From Monarcha castaneiventris obscurior (lineage: Eukaryota; Chordata; Aves; Passeriformes; Monarchidae): a DNA stretch of 64,000 nt. Below are positions 12,001 through 25,873 of the stretch, piece after piece. Made by a program: the position numbers and the translations under genes. The notes under the pieces were generated by a model, which was not told where the DNA came from, did no database searches, and saw only the letters and a list, made by a program, of their open reading frames with translations. Position 1 is the stretch's first letter, and every line of letters starts with the position of its first letter. Location of the stretch: assembly GCA_026261815.1 (NCBI GenBank), contig JAMPIT010000379.1:5840001-5904000 (forward strand), read 5' to 3'.

Positions 12001-15000
12001 CTTCCACAGGATTGCTTAAAACCAAGCCTGCAGCTAAATATTTACCCAATGGATTTTGTTAAATCTGTTTCAGTGCCTCTGGAAATGAATTCACACCTCT
12101 AATTCCTAGTGCCCTTTGCCTCTGGGCATCTGTAGTGAAATGCAGGTATTAGAAGAGCTGAAATCAGTTGAGATAACTGATAACCTGAGTCAATAAGCAA
12201 TGGATTGAGAAGACAGAATGATCTTTTGTCTCTCAGGGGCTTGGAAATGGAAATTTTTGAGCTCAAAGTGGTTTTTCAGATAATGCTTGAAGAGTATTTT
12301 CCAGGCCTGTTGTCAGCCTTCTTGCATCAGTTAAGTACTGGCTAATTTAGTCCAAAAATATTTCCCACCAGCACTTCTAGTAGCAGGTGAAGAACACCTG
12401 AGGAGGCACTTGTGCCAAAAGGCTTTGCCAGCCCCTTTTTCTAAGGGAGGGGCTGCTTCCTAACAGCTCTAACACTGCTCACAGTCAGCTTGTGTCTCTA
12501 ATGCACTTCACTGGTGTATAGGGTGTTACTGTCATCTCAGTCACAGGTAAAATGGGAGTTTGCCAATTTTTCTCTATTTTTCATGTGTCATCCTTTGGCA
12601 TCTCTTTAACACAAGGGAAATACGAGCCCAAAATCCAGCTGCATGGTTTGCTCCCTTCCTTTGCTCTCTGTTTAACATTCACAGGACTAAGGTGAGAAGC
12701 AAAGTGGATAAGCTGTCACTGAGCACTCTGCTGTTGGACATCACAACTCCATGATCCAACACAGGGGAAGTCCGAGAAATCACAAGTCAGTAGAGGCAAA
12801 TGGATGGTTTGGGTGAGAAGGGACAAAACAAAGGTAATAGTGAAGGCAGAAAGAGCAATGGGGGAGTATGTTGTGGCTTCTGAAATAGTCTGTTTTGAAC
12901 ATTCTGTGTTTAAAAACTGAATTACGAAATATGTAGGAGGAAAAAACATATCCACAAGTGAGGAATGCAAGATGAGCCTCGGCTGATAAAACTCTACTAC
13001 ATGTTATTTTATACCACTGAGATTCTTATCCAGAAACACATCTGGAGTCTCCATTTCACCTCATTGAAAGTACCATTGGGCCAGCAATATATGTTTCAAA
13101 AGATTTATTGGGATAGTTTTAAAAGCCACAGACTGTAGGGTATTCACCATCTCTCTTGAGAGACTGTCTACAGCCCCATACATCTTTCTCTTCAGAGTTC
13201 CCCTGTTGAGATCAGGCCTTTTCTGTGTTTAAATATTATTCCTGTTGTTCCTAATTAAACCCTGTATATCACACCTTATAATTCTCTCCTCAATATGAAC
13301 AGCAGATAGCTGTTTTATTCCCAACTCATCAGCATTTAACAAAACTGTATAGATTTGATGTTACTCTCTTCCCAGAAATCAGACTCTCTGGTCTCAGTCC
13401 TCTGAGTGTTTTCCATCTCTTTGCCTCTCTCCTTCCACTCTGTCAATGGCTTCCAGACAACTTGGTGCCTAAACTAGAATGTAATAGTTGAGTGTAATTG
13501 AACCAGAGCCAAACAGAAGGAGAAAGTCTCTTGCTTCCTGTTCTGATGTGATGCACTTGATAAGGCAGACCAAAAATACACTGCTGCTTTCTTGCCAGAA
13601 TACCCAGAAGAATATTAGACATGGTCTCAGAATTAAGCAAATGACACCTGAGGTGTGAATGTACTTATTCTTGTTTGCAAATACCATTTACCAGCTTAGC
13701 TCAAATCTGCTTATTACCAACTCAGATGCCTTCAATTTAGATGCCTCTGGACCAATTTAAGGATTGTCTCCTCTTATCAACAGGGTCGAATTGGGCATGG
13801 TTGTTTCCAGGCAGTGGTGTGGCACTTGTAACTCACATGGATTTCTCCTTAGGGCCAGTTTCTGTTGATGTCTGGCGTAGGCTGGTGGCCACTCTGACAG
13901 CAGTGGTTCGGCGTGCGGCTGCCGCATCCCTCAGGAGAGCTGGCTGCTGGCTCAGAGAATGGCTGCCTGTACACAGGGCCTCTGGGGGTGGAGTGGGCTG
14001 TAATTGCCCATGGAAATTGTCTCTGTGGCAGTGAATTCAAGTCCGTTTTTCTTGTCAAAATCCAGGTCTGTAGATATTACTGCTCTCTGCAAGGATTCAT
14101 GTAATGTTCTTGCTTTTGTGGCCTAGTTGAAGTGCCTCTGCAGCAGCCACAAATACTTGGCCACTGGGCTGTGGTGGTACATGGCTGTGTGTGGTCAGTG
14201 CTTCATACTGAAAGCATCTGAAAAGTGTTTTATCTGCTCAGAACCAACGCATTTCACATAAAAAGTGGCTTGTAACAGTTGGCAGTGGTATTCTCTGTCC
14301 AAGGATATATCGTGTCTTGCAAGTTGCTGGAGGCCTTAGTGCCCCATGCTTTTCTGTAGGATGTCTCGGTGCCTTCACATTGACCACCCCTTCCTCTTCT
14401 CCTGCCAGCTGTGAGGCTTCCTCATAGGTGATGGCTGTTGAGTTTTGGTGACTGTGAAAGTCTTTGTGAAATAGCTCTTCAAGTGTGGTGGATCTTGGGA
14501 ATGGCACCTTTACACCTTGTAGTTCAGTGATTGAGTTTCTCCCTGGAGTGGTTTTTGAGGTGTTCTCCTAGAACTGCGGTGTTGTGTTAGAGGAAAAATG
14601 AGATCATTTCAAAGGAAGGAGGTGTGTTGAAAAATTAGTTTGAGGACATTTAGTCTCTGGGGGAACGTGCCATACAGAAATAAAGTGCTGTGTGACAGTG
14701 TCTTGCCTATTTTGGCACCTCTTATTTCCTGTTGTTAATGATACAAATGTCATCTTTCCACAAAAGTTGATGCACTGTGTGCATCCTAGAGCAATACTTG
14801 TGTAGGAGCGTGTCTTCTGACTTGACTGCCCTTAGATAAGTGTTTCTAAGAAGTGATCTACTTCATTTTACGTGAAGAAAAATCTTTAAACAACCATTTG
14901 GGGATTTCAAAGCACATCAGGATTCTTTGCAGCCATAAGTGCCAGCCTGCTTAGATGTGCTTCTTCTGGGTTTTCATGTGCTCCTCTTGGCTTTCTTCAC

Positions 15001-15355
15001 ATTCCCGTCTTGCCATGGGAGAGGTAAATTCCGGGCACTGAAATTTCTCCAGACAAGGGTATGCTTACAAGCCCATTTCTAGCAGCTGAAATTTTTGTGC
15101 GGTGTAGAAGGGCTTTTTATAATCTATATGTTCTTTTGCAGTATAAATAGACACTGTTTTATTAAAAATGTTCCTCCTCAAGCATATACAACCCTAACTT
15201 GACTTCAGCAAGGTCCAGCCAGTGTTAGAGGTAATGTGCATATCTGAGAGACCCAGATGAGTGAATCGTAGGTAGCAGCCTGTTTGTGTTGTGTCCATTT
15301 ACAAGCATCACCAGCCATTATCTCTGAATTCAATATTTCAAGCATTAGCTTTCTG
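9001..15355. other. Non-coding DNA, nothing recognised
   Basis: No coding exon, RNA gene or repeat family was recognised. A 17-base A-run lies near 11908-11924. A moderately CpG-containing patch (about four CpGs) lies near 13870-13930. ORFs such as 10752-11141 (129 codons, +) have compositionally random products and no splice context. Confidence 0.45.
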
Positions 15356-15560
15356 TTCTGGCTTAGTATATGAGACTATTTGCTGCATAATTATATTGTA
15401 TTTCATTTTCTTCTGTATGCTATTGTAATAATGATATTGCCTAATAAAATAATGTCAGATTTTAATTAGGTTAAAAGTAATTTGTTATATTAGGTTTTTT
15501 ATTTGAGAAAATAAACTAGCTGATAGTGCATATCAAGCTGTCCATTTTTTTTTTGTTTGC
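15356..15560. promoter_or_regulatory. AT-rich block, possible conserved non-coding element
   Basis: The block is rich in ATTA/TAAT cores, contains an AATAAAATAATG segment and a TTTTAATTAGG homeodomain-type site, and has no CpG. Long introns of muscle and brain genes in vertebrates often hold such elements as enhancers. This is a composition-based suggestion only; no conservation data are available. Confidence 0.2.
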
Positions 15561-18500
15561 ATTTGCTTTCATTTCCTGTCATCCTTTACCTGTTGAAATA
15601 AGAGTGGGTTTTTTTCCTGAATTGTTTTAAGTTATTACAGGCCTCCACAGCTTTAAGTCTAACATACTGATGTTCTAGTGAGGACATGCTATTTATTAAA
15701 AGGATAGTTTTGCAAAAACTTCTGCTCCTAGTTAATAGCTGCACCTTTTTAATCACTGAAATAAATTAGCTAGACTGATGTGAAAGGGTATGATAATACT
15801 CTATGAGAGTACTCCAGCAAAACGAGACCTAAATTTGCTGGGAGGCAAAGGCAGACTACATTTGCATCAAAGACAGTTTTGGAAAAGAAAAGCTTATGCT
15901 CACTTTTGTGGTGGGATACTTTAGGAATAACCAGTGATGCAGGAACTGGCACAAAGTGTAGTTCTCCTCATAATTTACTTTTATAATAGTGTCATGAATA
16001 GCAGTGAAATCCAAATAATGAAGAGAAGGATGAAGGGGTGAAAGATTCTTCTGTTTCTTAGCGCCCTTCTCTTTAATTCTTTAATTCCTTTTGCTTGCAA
16101 ATTGATCTCAGTACTCTGTAAACTTCCACATCACATGCAGAGGAGCTATGTTCCCTGTTAACGTGGCTAAAGCTTATCTTTATTGGGAGATACTCAGACT
16201 CCTCCTTGAAGTGCCATTTCCAAGTACATCCCCTTTTATGTAACTTACTGTTTGTAGGCTGTCCTTTTTTGTTAGACATTTATTAAGAACTAAGTAGAAA
16301 ATCTCTGAGCCCAGTACAGCAGCCCATTCCTCTTCAGCTAGGTACAGTCATCACAATGGAATTCAAGCATATGCTTTGGGTTCAGTCTGTATGTGAAGGT
16401 TTTGCAGGGTAAGGACAGATTAAAGAAAACTTTTGTTAAACTGGAGCCCATCTGACTTTGCCTTTTCTCTGTATTCATCATTAGAAGACCCAGAAATTAT
16501 TTTATTGACCTGTACTTTCTTGTCATTTAAGTTTTATACAAATTTAGACATCTCATTGCAGTTTTTTTCTGCTGATTTTTCTGCTATCACATGGTACTGC
16601 CAGCCTACCTGTTCTGTTTCTGCTGTGTATAACAACTGTGTTGCTGTGCTGCTTGTGTGGTTATTCATGGGTATGCAGGCAGGCAGTTATGGGACAAGAA
16701 TGTACAGACCCTGATTTCAATCATTCTGACTTTGTGAGAGGTAGTATCTTAACTGAGTATCTTGAGGATTGAGCTTTATTATGACTAACACTGCCTAGTG
16801 AAATCATTTTAACAATGCATGTGAAACTTCTTTTTAAACCACAAAATTAGAGACATAGAGGTGTGACCTTGAATGAGATCTGGTACTTGAAAACAGAATT
16901 AAAGTTAATAAGTTGACACCTGCTTTTAAAGCATCTTCATTTGAATGCAGCCACCAAAACAATCAAATTGTATCCCTCTTACCCAGGTCATCCCTTACCC
17001 CTTTTACCAGGCCATTCATGGAACGGATATGGCCAGGTAAGAAAGATAAAATCTTACATTTCCTTATGCCCTGACAGTGGCTAATTGCTAAAAATGCCTT
17101 CTTCAGATATTAATTAGATCAACCTGGAGGCTGCTCCTACTTGCATTAAGGATCTGATTTCTCTCTGCGTGAGATCCTTACAGACTCAGTAATCAAAGCT
17201 TTCTTTGTCTCAGAAGGTATATACTTAACCCAAATATTCTCCTGAATGCCTTAATTCCCATCCTAGTGCCATTCTTCTGTCCTAGTGCCTGCCCTCACTG
17301 AGCTTCAAGACAAATTAACAGCTACCACTATGAAAGAGTATATGTGAACAATTTCATCAGTGCCTCATCATTCTTTCACGTGTAACTTATTTCCTACCTT
17401 TCTGGCAAATAGATCTGGAGGGACTTGGATTTCCATGATGTTGTTTTTAAAGATTCTTCTTTTTCGCTGTGCTGTTTAGATATAGTTCAGACTTTCTTTT
17501 CTAGAAATCTATTTGTTTTAACATTTCAGAAAATTGAAAAGTGAAAAAAACCCAAAGGCATCTGTTTCAAGCATAAAGATAAAAAAAGCTTAAATACTTC
17601 TTGGTTGTTGTTGTATAATGGAAAACTCTTTGTAGCTGATAAGATTTTTTTCAACTTCTCTGGATCACTGGCTATTGCATTAATTGTTTGGGTGCCAAAA
17701 CTTTTCATGGGTAAGGTTACAAAAGCCAATTGTCTTCCTATTAACTGATTTTTTTGACTACTCACAGTACTTAATTTTAGTGAGATTTTCCCAGTACATG
17801 CAAAGGATCTTAATAATTTCAACTGCCTAGGAATGCATTTTCTCCTGCAGCTACCATTTGGTTTATTTAGTGGGTTTTGTAATTCTGAGGACATGAAAGT
17901 ACCTACTGTCCTACAGCAAATAATCATCAAATCTGTATTTACAAAAACTGACAACTTGTATTATTAAAATTGGCAGAAGCCGGGAAATGCTTCCTAACAC
18001 AATTGTTTCACTGACAGCTTACTCTCAAATGAATTTGGGTTTAATTATGGCAGCACAAGAAGAACTGAAAGATCCCTTTGACTAAGTAGGAATTTAATTA
18101 TATTTGAAATCCTGCAACCTCCTTTTTGCCTCTGCAATGGCAAATAAAAAAGAAAGAGGACCAGACTACCAAAGTATCAGAGTATCAATTAAATGCTTCC
18201 TGTGATAAAGGCCTTATAATTCTTTATCCCTTGAGTTTCATTACAGTTTTCTCTATCAATTATGCCTTCTCTAACCAGCTGAAAGAAGTAGAATTGCAAA
18301 TTTGAATGTTCAGAGGTTCATTATTGATCTTGGCTTCTAGAAAAATAGTTTTGAAAATACATATTTTGAATGAAAAACTACCATTTCAGTGAAATCCAGC
18401 TCCAAAATGAGTTCATGGGAAAACTGCATAAAGATATTCACACATCAGAAAAATCAGATTTGGTATTGTATATGGCCAGCTTTTGTGTTTGAGTTTTGAG

Positions 18501-21231
18501 GGCTTCTTCTTTTCCTGAAATGTGTTTTGAGTGTAACAAAAAAGACGTGAGTGTTAGTGGAAGTTATTTCTAACTACCCCTTAGTAGAATTAAGGCTCTG
18601 AAATGTCATAGTCAAAGGAAATCAGCCTCTTCTTTATTGTTTTAAAATATTTAATAAAATTTAGACAAAATACAATTTTTTAATCACATTTGAATAGAAG
18701 TTTGAAACACTGCATTGAAATTTAGTAGCAGTTAACTGGAATCAATCCCTAATGTTTAGCAGAAGTGATGGCAGTGGAGCCCTGGAGAAAAGTTTTTTGG
18801 AGGTAACCGAAATTATTTTATTGGATAATCTTAAGCTCTCAAAAAATGAAAACATATTTAAGCACTGAACATTAGCTTTCCTTCCATATTTCATCCAATA
18901 GAGTAGTTTCTTGTGGTGTCAGAAAGGCTGACTCAAAAAGAGCATGGCTAGAAAAATTCATCTAAGCAACGCCTGTAAGATGACTGTTTAAAGTTTCATA
19001 TGTGTATTTTAAGTTACAAGTACTCATTTTCTTAAATTTCTTTCATGTCTGGAGTAATAAGATTCTCTAAGAGAAGTTCTTCATGTTGCAGAGAAAAGCT
19101 GAAAATTACACTGTACAAGTACCCATGAAAAGAAGAAAAATGAGGATTTTGGTATATGTTTTGGCCTAGGTAGTAACATTCTGAATTCCTAAACTTGATA
19201 ATGCCTAGTGCACATGGAAAGCAACTGATGTTTCCTTTGTCATGGCATCCTCTAGTATAAAGTGCTGATTCCGTACAGTATGAAATTGAATGAGATATTA
19301 AATTAGTCTATTTTGACTCTCACATTTTCTGTCTCAAAATTATGCTTTTATTTTTTTTTTAAGTGTTTAATCCCTTTGCACTTGTTTTTTAGACCTGAGA
19401 GATAAGATTTGCATAGCATTCAAACTTCCTTGAAGACAGTGTGTTATGGAAATCAGTTGCAGTGGGTGCCTTATTAGGCATTTTTGACAGTTTCCCACTA
19501 AGGATACAAAACTCCCAAAAGGGGAGCTGATGAAAAATATGTTGGAAAATTCTTTCTTAAAAACAAAAACACATTTCACTAAAGAAATAAATCAAGACAC
19601 AATATCAGGTTCTTTGGTGTTACTAAAATTGAAAAATATGACAAAAATGAGAATAGTCAGACTTGCTGAGACTCATGTTGGAGATGAACTTAGCAGCAGC
19701 TTTTGTTTTCTTTCTTCACTGTAAAAATCTCATCTAGATAAAATACAAACACACTTCGTAAGTGCAATGCAATTATAGCTAGCCTCAGGAAAGAGCACTG
19801 ACCAATTTTATTACAGTGCCAAAGATTAGTCCTGGAATGTAAAGCTGAGAGAGGCCTATTAGGGACTTGCTTCATTAGAACATGTGGAACAAGACATTCA
19901 TAAGGCACCAATAAATCCATTAAGGGGAAGAAGGCTCTGAAATAGCCCTTCAGGATTTTTATTATTAACTACAAGGATTGCTGAGGTTGGTGATGTCAGA
20001 AATATGGTTTTAGCCAGCACTCACTGTCCCTTTTAACTCACTCTTCTCCAGTCCAAATTCACTTTGAAATAAGCAGTCATAACTGTTCTAGTTACCTGAG
20101 GAGAATCTCCCTAACACACCTGAATTTGGAGAAAATAGGAGAAAATAAAAGATCCATGGAAAATCTCTCTCACATGGTCATGAATCCTGCGTGAACAGAA
20201 TCCTCACTGTTGACTATAGCTTTTAAGTTCCTCATAAAGTCACTGTTAGATAGACCCTAGCAGGCTCATTCATTTTCATAAATCTAAATTTCTGATTCTG
20301 GTTAATCCTGAAAAGAAACAGCAGCTTGTTATGTATGGGGGGCATTTTGATAAAACTGTCCCAAGCAATGGCAGACAGGAAGCCTGTGCTGCTGAAAAAT
20401 GGTCCTGTTGTCTGCTCAAAGCTTGGTTTAAATACTGTCCAGCTGCATAGAAAATAGCATCAGATTTGTCAACAGCATAAAAAATAGCCACTGAGAAACC
20501 AGCACATTTCTCTGCATCCTAATGCTTCTAATTCCCAGAGATACAGGAGTGAATATCATTTCATGGAAGAAAAAATAGTTTCTGTATCAGAAGTTTGAGA
20601 TTTCCTCACTAGGGAAATACAGACTGCTTGGATAAAGGATGCTTGATCCTGGTTGATATTTTCTACCAAATGGTGGTACTCTTTCCAAAAAGTGATTTCG
20701 AGATACTCACTCTTGGGTTTACCAGTCTTATGGTGCAGAACTTCCGGCTAGAAGTTGGGTCCCAAAATTCTCCCAAGAGCTTCAGAGCCCCAGCATGCTC
20801 CGCTGGACAAGACTAGAGCAGAAGGAAGTGTTTCTCTTTTTCCTCTGTGCCTGCTTCAACAGAAAAACAACTTTTTTCCAGCCTGAAAGACTGTCAGAAG
20901 TGTCACTGGCCAGAATTCGGAGCCTCTTTTTTCCAACCCCCGGCTGCATCACAACCATCACATGGGACTTGATAAATTTTTCATGCCAGAATTAATCAAT
21001 TTCAGTGGGCAGTTTTCCTCACTGGCGTGTATCCTGCCTCCCTGGGGCCCTTCATCTGTCACAGACAAATGGGATGGGGATTTGTGGAAGTGCTAGTGGG
21101 GTGGCTCTTCTCAGACCCATCAAACTGCACGTGCACATGTCAGGTCAGGAATTTTTGAGTCTCCTGGGACGTGTGTGGGGCTTTCCAGAGGGGAGTGCCA
21201 GGTATGGGGGCATCTGCTTCTTTTGGTGGGG
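15561..21231. other. Non-coding DNA, nothing firmly recognised
   Basis: Unique AT-rich sequence. The longest opening is 142 codons on the minus strand at 17526-17954. Its product has no transmembrane pattern, zinc-binding motif or other family signature, and there is no CpG promoter, so it is left uncalled. Segment 18060-18310 resembles conserved non-coding DNA in composition but this is not testable here. Confidence 0.45.
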
Positions 21232-21819
21232 TGGTGCTTTAACCCCAGCTGGTAAGTGAGTCATGTGCAACTGCTTGCTTTTTCCACCACCAGCCCCACC
21301 CCCAGTGGCAGGTAGAACCAGGAAAAAAAAAAGTGAAACTCATGGATTCAGATGAAAACAATAATTGAAACAAAGCAAAATATAATAATAACAATAGTGA
21401 GGCAGAGAGAGGTAATAATAATGAGACAGAGAGAGGAATGGAACCCAAGATAAATAATTCATGCCCAGTACAATTGCTTACCACCCACTGACTGATGCCC
21501 AGCCCATCTCTGAGCAGTGATTGGCACCTCCTGGCCAATTGCCTCCAGTTTATATACTGGGAATGATGCTCTGTGGTGTGGAATATCCCTTTGGCCAGTT
21601 CAGGTCAGCTGTCCTGGCCTTGCTCCCTTCCAGCCATTTGTGCACCTTCTCTCCAGCAGAGCCTGGGAATCTGAAAAGTCATTGATTTAGAGTAAGCACT
21701 GCTTAGTAACAACTAAAACAGCAGTGTGTTATCAACATATTCTCAGACTGAATCCAAAACACAGCACTGTACCAGCTACTAGGAGTAAAATTAACTGTAT
21801 TCCAGCCTAAACCAGGACA
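21232..21819. mobile_element. Degraded ERVL-type solo LTR (first copy)
   Basis: The left end (tggtgctttaaccccagctgg) and right end (ttaactgtattccagcctaa followed by accaggaca) match the ends I know for avian and passerine ERVL-type LTRs, which run from TGTGGTGGGTTRACCCC to CAGCACA-like termini. Internal landmarks include a 'tttatata ... ggaatatccctttggccagtt ... gtcagctgtcctggc' segment and a 'gtgttatcaacat ... aatccaaaacacagc' segment. The left part contains AT-rich simple sequence (ATA and GAGACAGAGAGAGG motifs). No internal retroviral genes adjoin it, so it is a solo LTR. Boundaries are approximate, and the left end could be 21224. It lies about 4 kb upstream of the DTNA start-codon exon. 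Confidence 0.7.
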
Positions 21820-22384
21820 GATTGGTTTTTTGGAGCTAGTAATTTAAATGTAGCATGCATTCCTTTTTTATCATGCACAGACATAGCTCAAGAAATGGAA
21901 ATGTAATGGAAATATACTATTCAAGAAAATAATGACATATAGTGGGGTTTAATAAAATACATTATTTACCCTATAAATACTAAAACAAGAAAAACACTTA
22001 TTTGTGGGAGAGATTATTGCAGTGCTCATAATCCAAGCAGCACAACAGGAAAGGAAAGATAAATGAGGCATTTAGTTCTCACCTTATGCATATTATATGA
22101 TATTCCCACCCACATTTTATAAACCAGAAAAGTATATTAAAAATAGACCAATTAAGCTTCTGATACTGGTAAGCATGAAGATGAAATTGTAGTCAAAATA
22201 GTTCCAATCAAACTATATTCTTTCTTTATTTAGTCTTTCTGACACTACTAATGTCATAAAAGTTTTCAGCTTGAAACATGGGTAAAAATGAAACATTCAC
22301 AGGATCTTTTTCAGAGGCTGGAAACCTCATGCTTGAAATGATTTCTGCTTTGGAATGTCTGTAATATGTTGAAGCCTTAATGCC

Positions 22385-22440
22385 ATGCTAATTGGTACCT
22401 TACTAATTAGCTTGTGACTAGAATTTTAATTAGATGCACA
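22385..22440. promoter_or_regulatory. Cluster of TAATTA/CTAATTAG cores
   Basis: Within about 55 bp there are ctaattgg, actaattagct and ttttaattagatg, three homeodomain-type core sites with regular spacing in otherwise unremarkable DNA. Such clusters are typical of developmental enhancers but also arise by chance in AT-rich introns. Confidence 0.2.
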
Positions 22441-23468
22441 ATAGGTGTTCTCCTTACCTGCAGTGGAGGAGCTATTTCCTGGGAAGAAAAGCGAAGGGAA
22501 GAAGATAGTGAAAGGAATCCATGGAAGACAAATAGAATCTAATCCCTACTATGAGAAATGCATACATTAATTAATGTTTTTCAAAATTACGTCTCTGGAA
22601 ATTTATTCTGTTTTGTAAAGCACATTAAAATTTGCTTTGTGATTTGCTCTTCTCCCGTGTAGAACAAATTGTACTTTTTTTCCTGTGACGTGACATGTGC
22701 TGTGGGCAAAATGAGAAATACTGGAACACGGCTGTAGTCACTTAGCTCAGGGCCAGCCCCGGGGACTGAGGTGAAAGCATCATGGGCTCAAAGCAGGAGT
22801 CTGTAATCTGAGTGGAAGAGCAGAGCTGGGTACCTGGGAGCTGGGTCACAGGGAGCAAGGCTGAAAAGGGAGATGCCCAGCACCTTGACAATGGCATTAG
22901 TTGAGCCTGGGCTGGAGCACATCCTAGAGTTAAAAATGCATGTGAGAAGCTTGGAAGACACAGTTGAGTGAATTCCTGTCAGTGGCGACTCAGAAGTACC
23001 AATACTTTGGTAGATGAGCACCATCTATCACTTTTCTTCTATCAGGAGAAGATAGGAAAGAGGGATAGAATGTATCTGTCTTAAAATATTGCCACCACTA
23101 ATGTTCTCATTAGCCTAATGGCATTTACCCTGTTACAGGGAATTTTAGGATTGTCATTTGGAGTGGAGGCTGTTTTAAAATCTGCAAAATATCTAGTGCA
23201 AGAAGAGTCCTAAAAACATAATAGGAAGTTCCTTCCTTCTCCAATGAAGCCTGAGCTGTGTGTTTATAAATAAAAAGTTATTTGTCAGGCCTGGTAATCC
23301 CCATAAGCCCAGCAGTGAAAAGGGTGATTCAATTTCAGAAGATAATGGGACATTCATAAAAATGATGATTAGGTCCAGGGAACATTTTTATATGAGGAGA
23401 TATAAACAGTAAAAGTAAAGGGAGGATGAATTGCAGAAAATGGAAAACCAGTTAAAGAACTATTATTT

Positions 23469-23481
23469 CCCCCCCCCCCCC
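23469..23481. repeat. Homopolymer C13
   Basis: An uninterrupted run of 13 cytosines. Prone to slippage and to sequencing or assembly error. Confidence 0.9.
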
Positions 23482-25649
23482 ACTAAAGGGACACTTTGAG
23501 AACAGGCTTTCTGAAGGAAGTGGAAAACAGTGTACAATTTGCATGATTTGAAAAATACTTTTTGTTATGTAATTTAGACTGGGAAAATTCTTCTGCATGG
23601 TGAATAAGGTCACAGGTGAGCCACGTTCCAGGCTCTGCAAGATATTTAAAAGTAATAGCTAAGGAATATTTTTCTCCAGGTGGCAGTATGAGGGAAGTGA
23701 GAATAAAGTTGCACCCCTTTATGTTTTCAATAAAATTTGTAGCAGTCACTCTGAGACCAGCAATTATTTCACAAATGTTAGAGAACATTGGTGGAATGAA
23801 AGCAGCAAATTATTAACTGGAGAAAAATCTGTAAGATTTAAGTGTCAGTTGTGTCAAGAAATGGAAGATGATGTCATCCTTGTGCCAAAATCAAATTAAC
23901 GCAATCTCGGTCGAATAACACAAATAGTATGTGGTCTGAAAACAAGTTGCACATTGTTTGTGGAAAAATGCTGAATATAGGAGAAGTCTGAGAAAATTAT
24001 GATGGCCAACTGTACAAGCAATTAATATTAATTAAAAATTGTGTTTGCTCTGAAGTATTCTCTCAACTGCCCTGCCTACTAAAAGATGCTATCTTTTCAA
24101 AGGGCTTTATTAACCCACCTGTCCTACGAGATCTGGTCATTTCCCATGGCAAATTTGTCTCCTACTATGAGTTTCATTAGAAACAGAAAGAAACAGGGAA
24201 CTCCAGCCATGGCTACTGGAATTATATTGCTTTTAATCTTTTATGGGCGGAGATTTAAGGCTGATTCATGTAAAAAAGATACTACTTCTTGCTGTCTAAT
24301 TAAGATGCTGGTTGGGCCTGGTGCATCTTGAGGTATCTCATTTTACTGGGAGGTTTGAGCCTTCTCTGACACCTCCAAGCTAACAAGACACCAGCTACCC
24401 CCAGATCAGAGGCTGTGTGACCACTTCTGTGCAGCACTGTACTGAGAGCTGTTATCTGTGCAGAAAGGGAGGACATAGTAGCTCAGACTTAATGCCATGC
24501 CACACACATCCATATCCCTCCCGGACAAATGGGAGCATAAGGGTGAACTTGAATATCCCTGCAAAGAGACTGCATCCATACCCTTTGTCCACTGCCTAGT
24601 GGGGCTGCTGCTCACATCACAAAATGTCCACCATAGATAGCATTTCAGCAGAGTCTTTATCAGTACTCTGAGAACTGAATAGGCTATTTGGAAGAGGCAA
24701 TTATAATGTACCACCACTTCATTTGAACAGTGCATTTTGAAAGGGAAAAAAAAAAACCCTGCACAACAAAACATCCCTTATGTGATTGCCTTTCTGTCTT
24801 TGAGAAATAAAAGGAAACTGGTTTTCTGTGTTGAGTTCTTTGGTGATGGTAGACTTCAGCATCCCATACTTTTATCCTTCTTGTTGTATACATGTGGAGG
24901 TTTGCTATGGGATACAGTGCAATTTTTGATTGCAGGCTTGTACAGAGCATCTCTTTTATAACCTAGGTAGTCTGATGTTATTTTACACAGTCTAGTTGAC
25001 ATGAGGATGTAGATTAAAATGCAGGTCAGAAGCCCTAACCAGACTCGGCAGGCAGGAAAGGATATTGGTTCGACAGGGTAATTACCCACAGGAAGTGGTG
25101 GTGCTGACACTAGTTTTAATTTTTTGAGTGCTGCTAAAGATGTTTATCTTTACTCTGAAGGCTTTTAGTCTTTTATGGTTTGAATGCTGGCTGTGAGAGA
25201 AGCTGTCGCTTTTCTCTATGCTCTATCTAGCAGTAGTGCTCTTCAAAATATTTGAAAGATTTTTTCATCTGAAAACTGAAGGAAAATATATTCTTACTTC
25301 TGAGCCTTTTTCTGAAACTCATTTAATCAGAAATATCCTATCCTGAATTTGAATGAATATTGGGAGAGTGTTTGCTTGGGTAAATAGCATGTATTATGTT
25401 ATGGAGTAGAGATTTAGTTGCTGTTGTTTGTTGGGTTTTTTTGTCTCCTCCAAATAGAATTGGCTAGAACATAGTTTTTGAGACTATAAAATAATATCCG
25501 AATCTTTTATGATTTCTTCTCTCTTACATAATTTAAACTGAGGATTCCTTATTTAAGAAAACCTAAAATGAATTTCAGAGCTTGTGTTATGTAAGCCAGT
25601 TAGTTACATCAAGCAGAAAAACTGAACACTGCCTTTGGGAGAGAGGGGT

Positions 25650-25658
25650 GGGGGGGGG
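25650..25658. repeat. Homopolymer G9
   Basis: Nine guanines directly following ggggt, about 215 bp upstream of the DTNA start-codon exon. With the preceding G4 it gives a short G-rich patch. Confidence 0.85.
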
Positions 25659-25873
25659 AACAAATGCTTGAAAGCAGAGTCCAGGGAATGGAGGACAGTT
25701 TGAGGACCAGGTTCTCCACGAACCACGCCACACAGAGGCTGGCAAAAGGCATCAGATCCACGTGGAGCACCAGTCAACCTCAAAGGTTCTTCGGGATCAA
25801 TTTTGGATGGTTTTGTACGTATGTTCAGTCTGGGAATAATACTTAATGTTTTCACATGATTTTGTCTTCCAGA

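Larger units (their letters stand above)
21820..25649. other. Non-coding DNA with candidate homeodomain-site cluster
   Basis: No gene recognised. Holds a C13 run at 23469-23481 and a cluster of TAAT/ATTA cores around 22385-22440. Short ORFs on both strands lack motifs. Confidence 0.45.

Noticed and set aside
17526..17954. 142-codon minus-strand ORF
   Set aside because: No recognisable domain, no CpG promoter, no splice-site pairing, and surrounding DNA has the same composition; ORFs of this size appear by chance in 64 kb.
25071..25100. ggttcgaca resembling a tRNA B box
   Set aside because: No matching A box or cloverleaf arms upstream.
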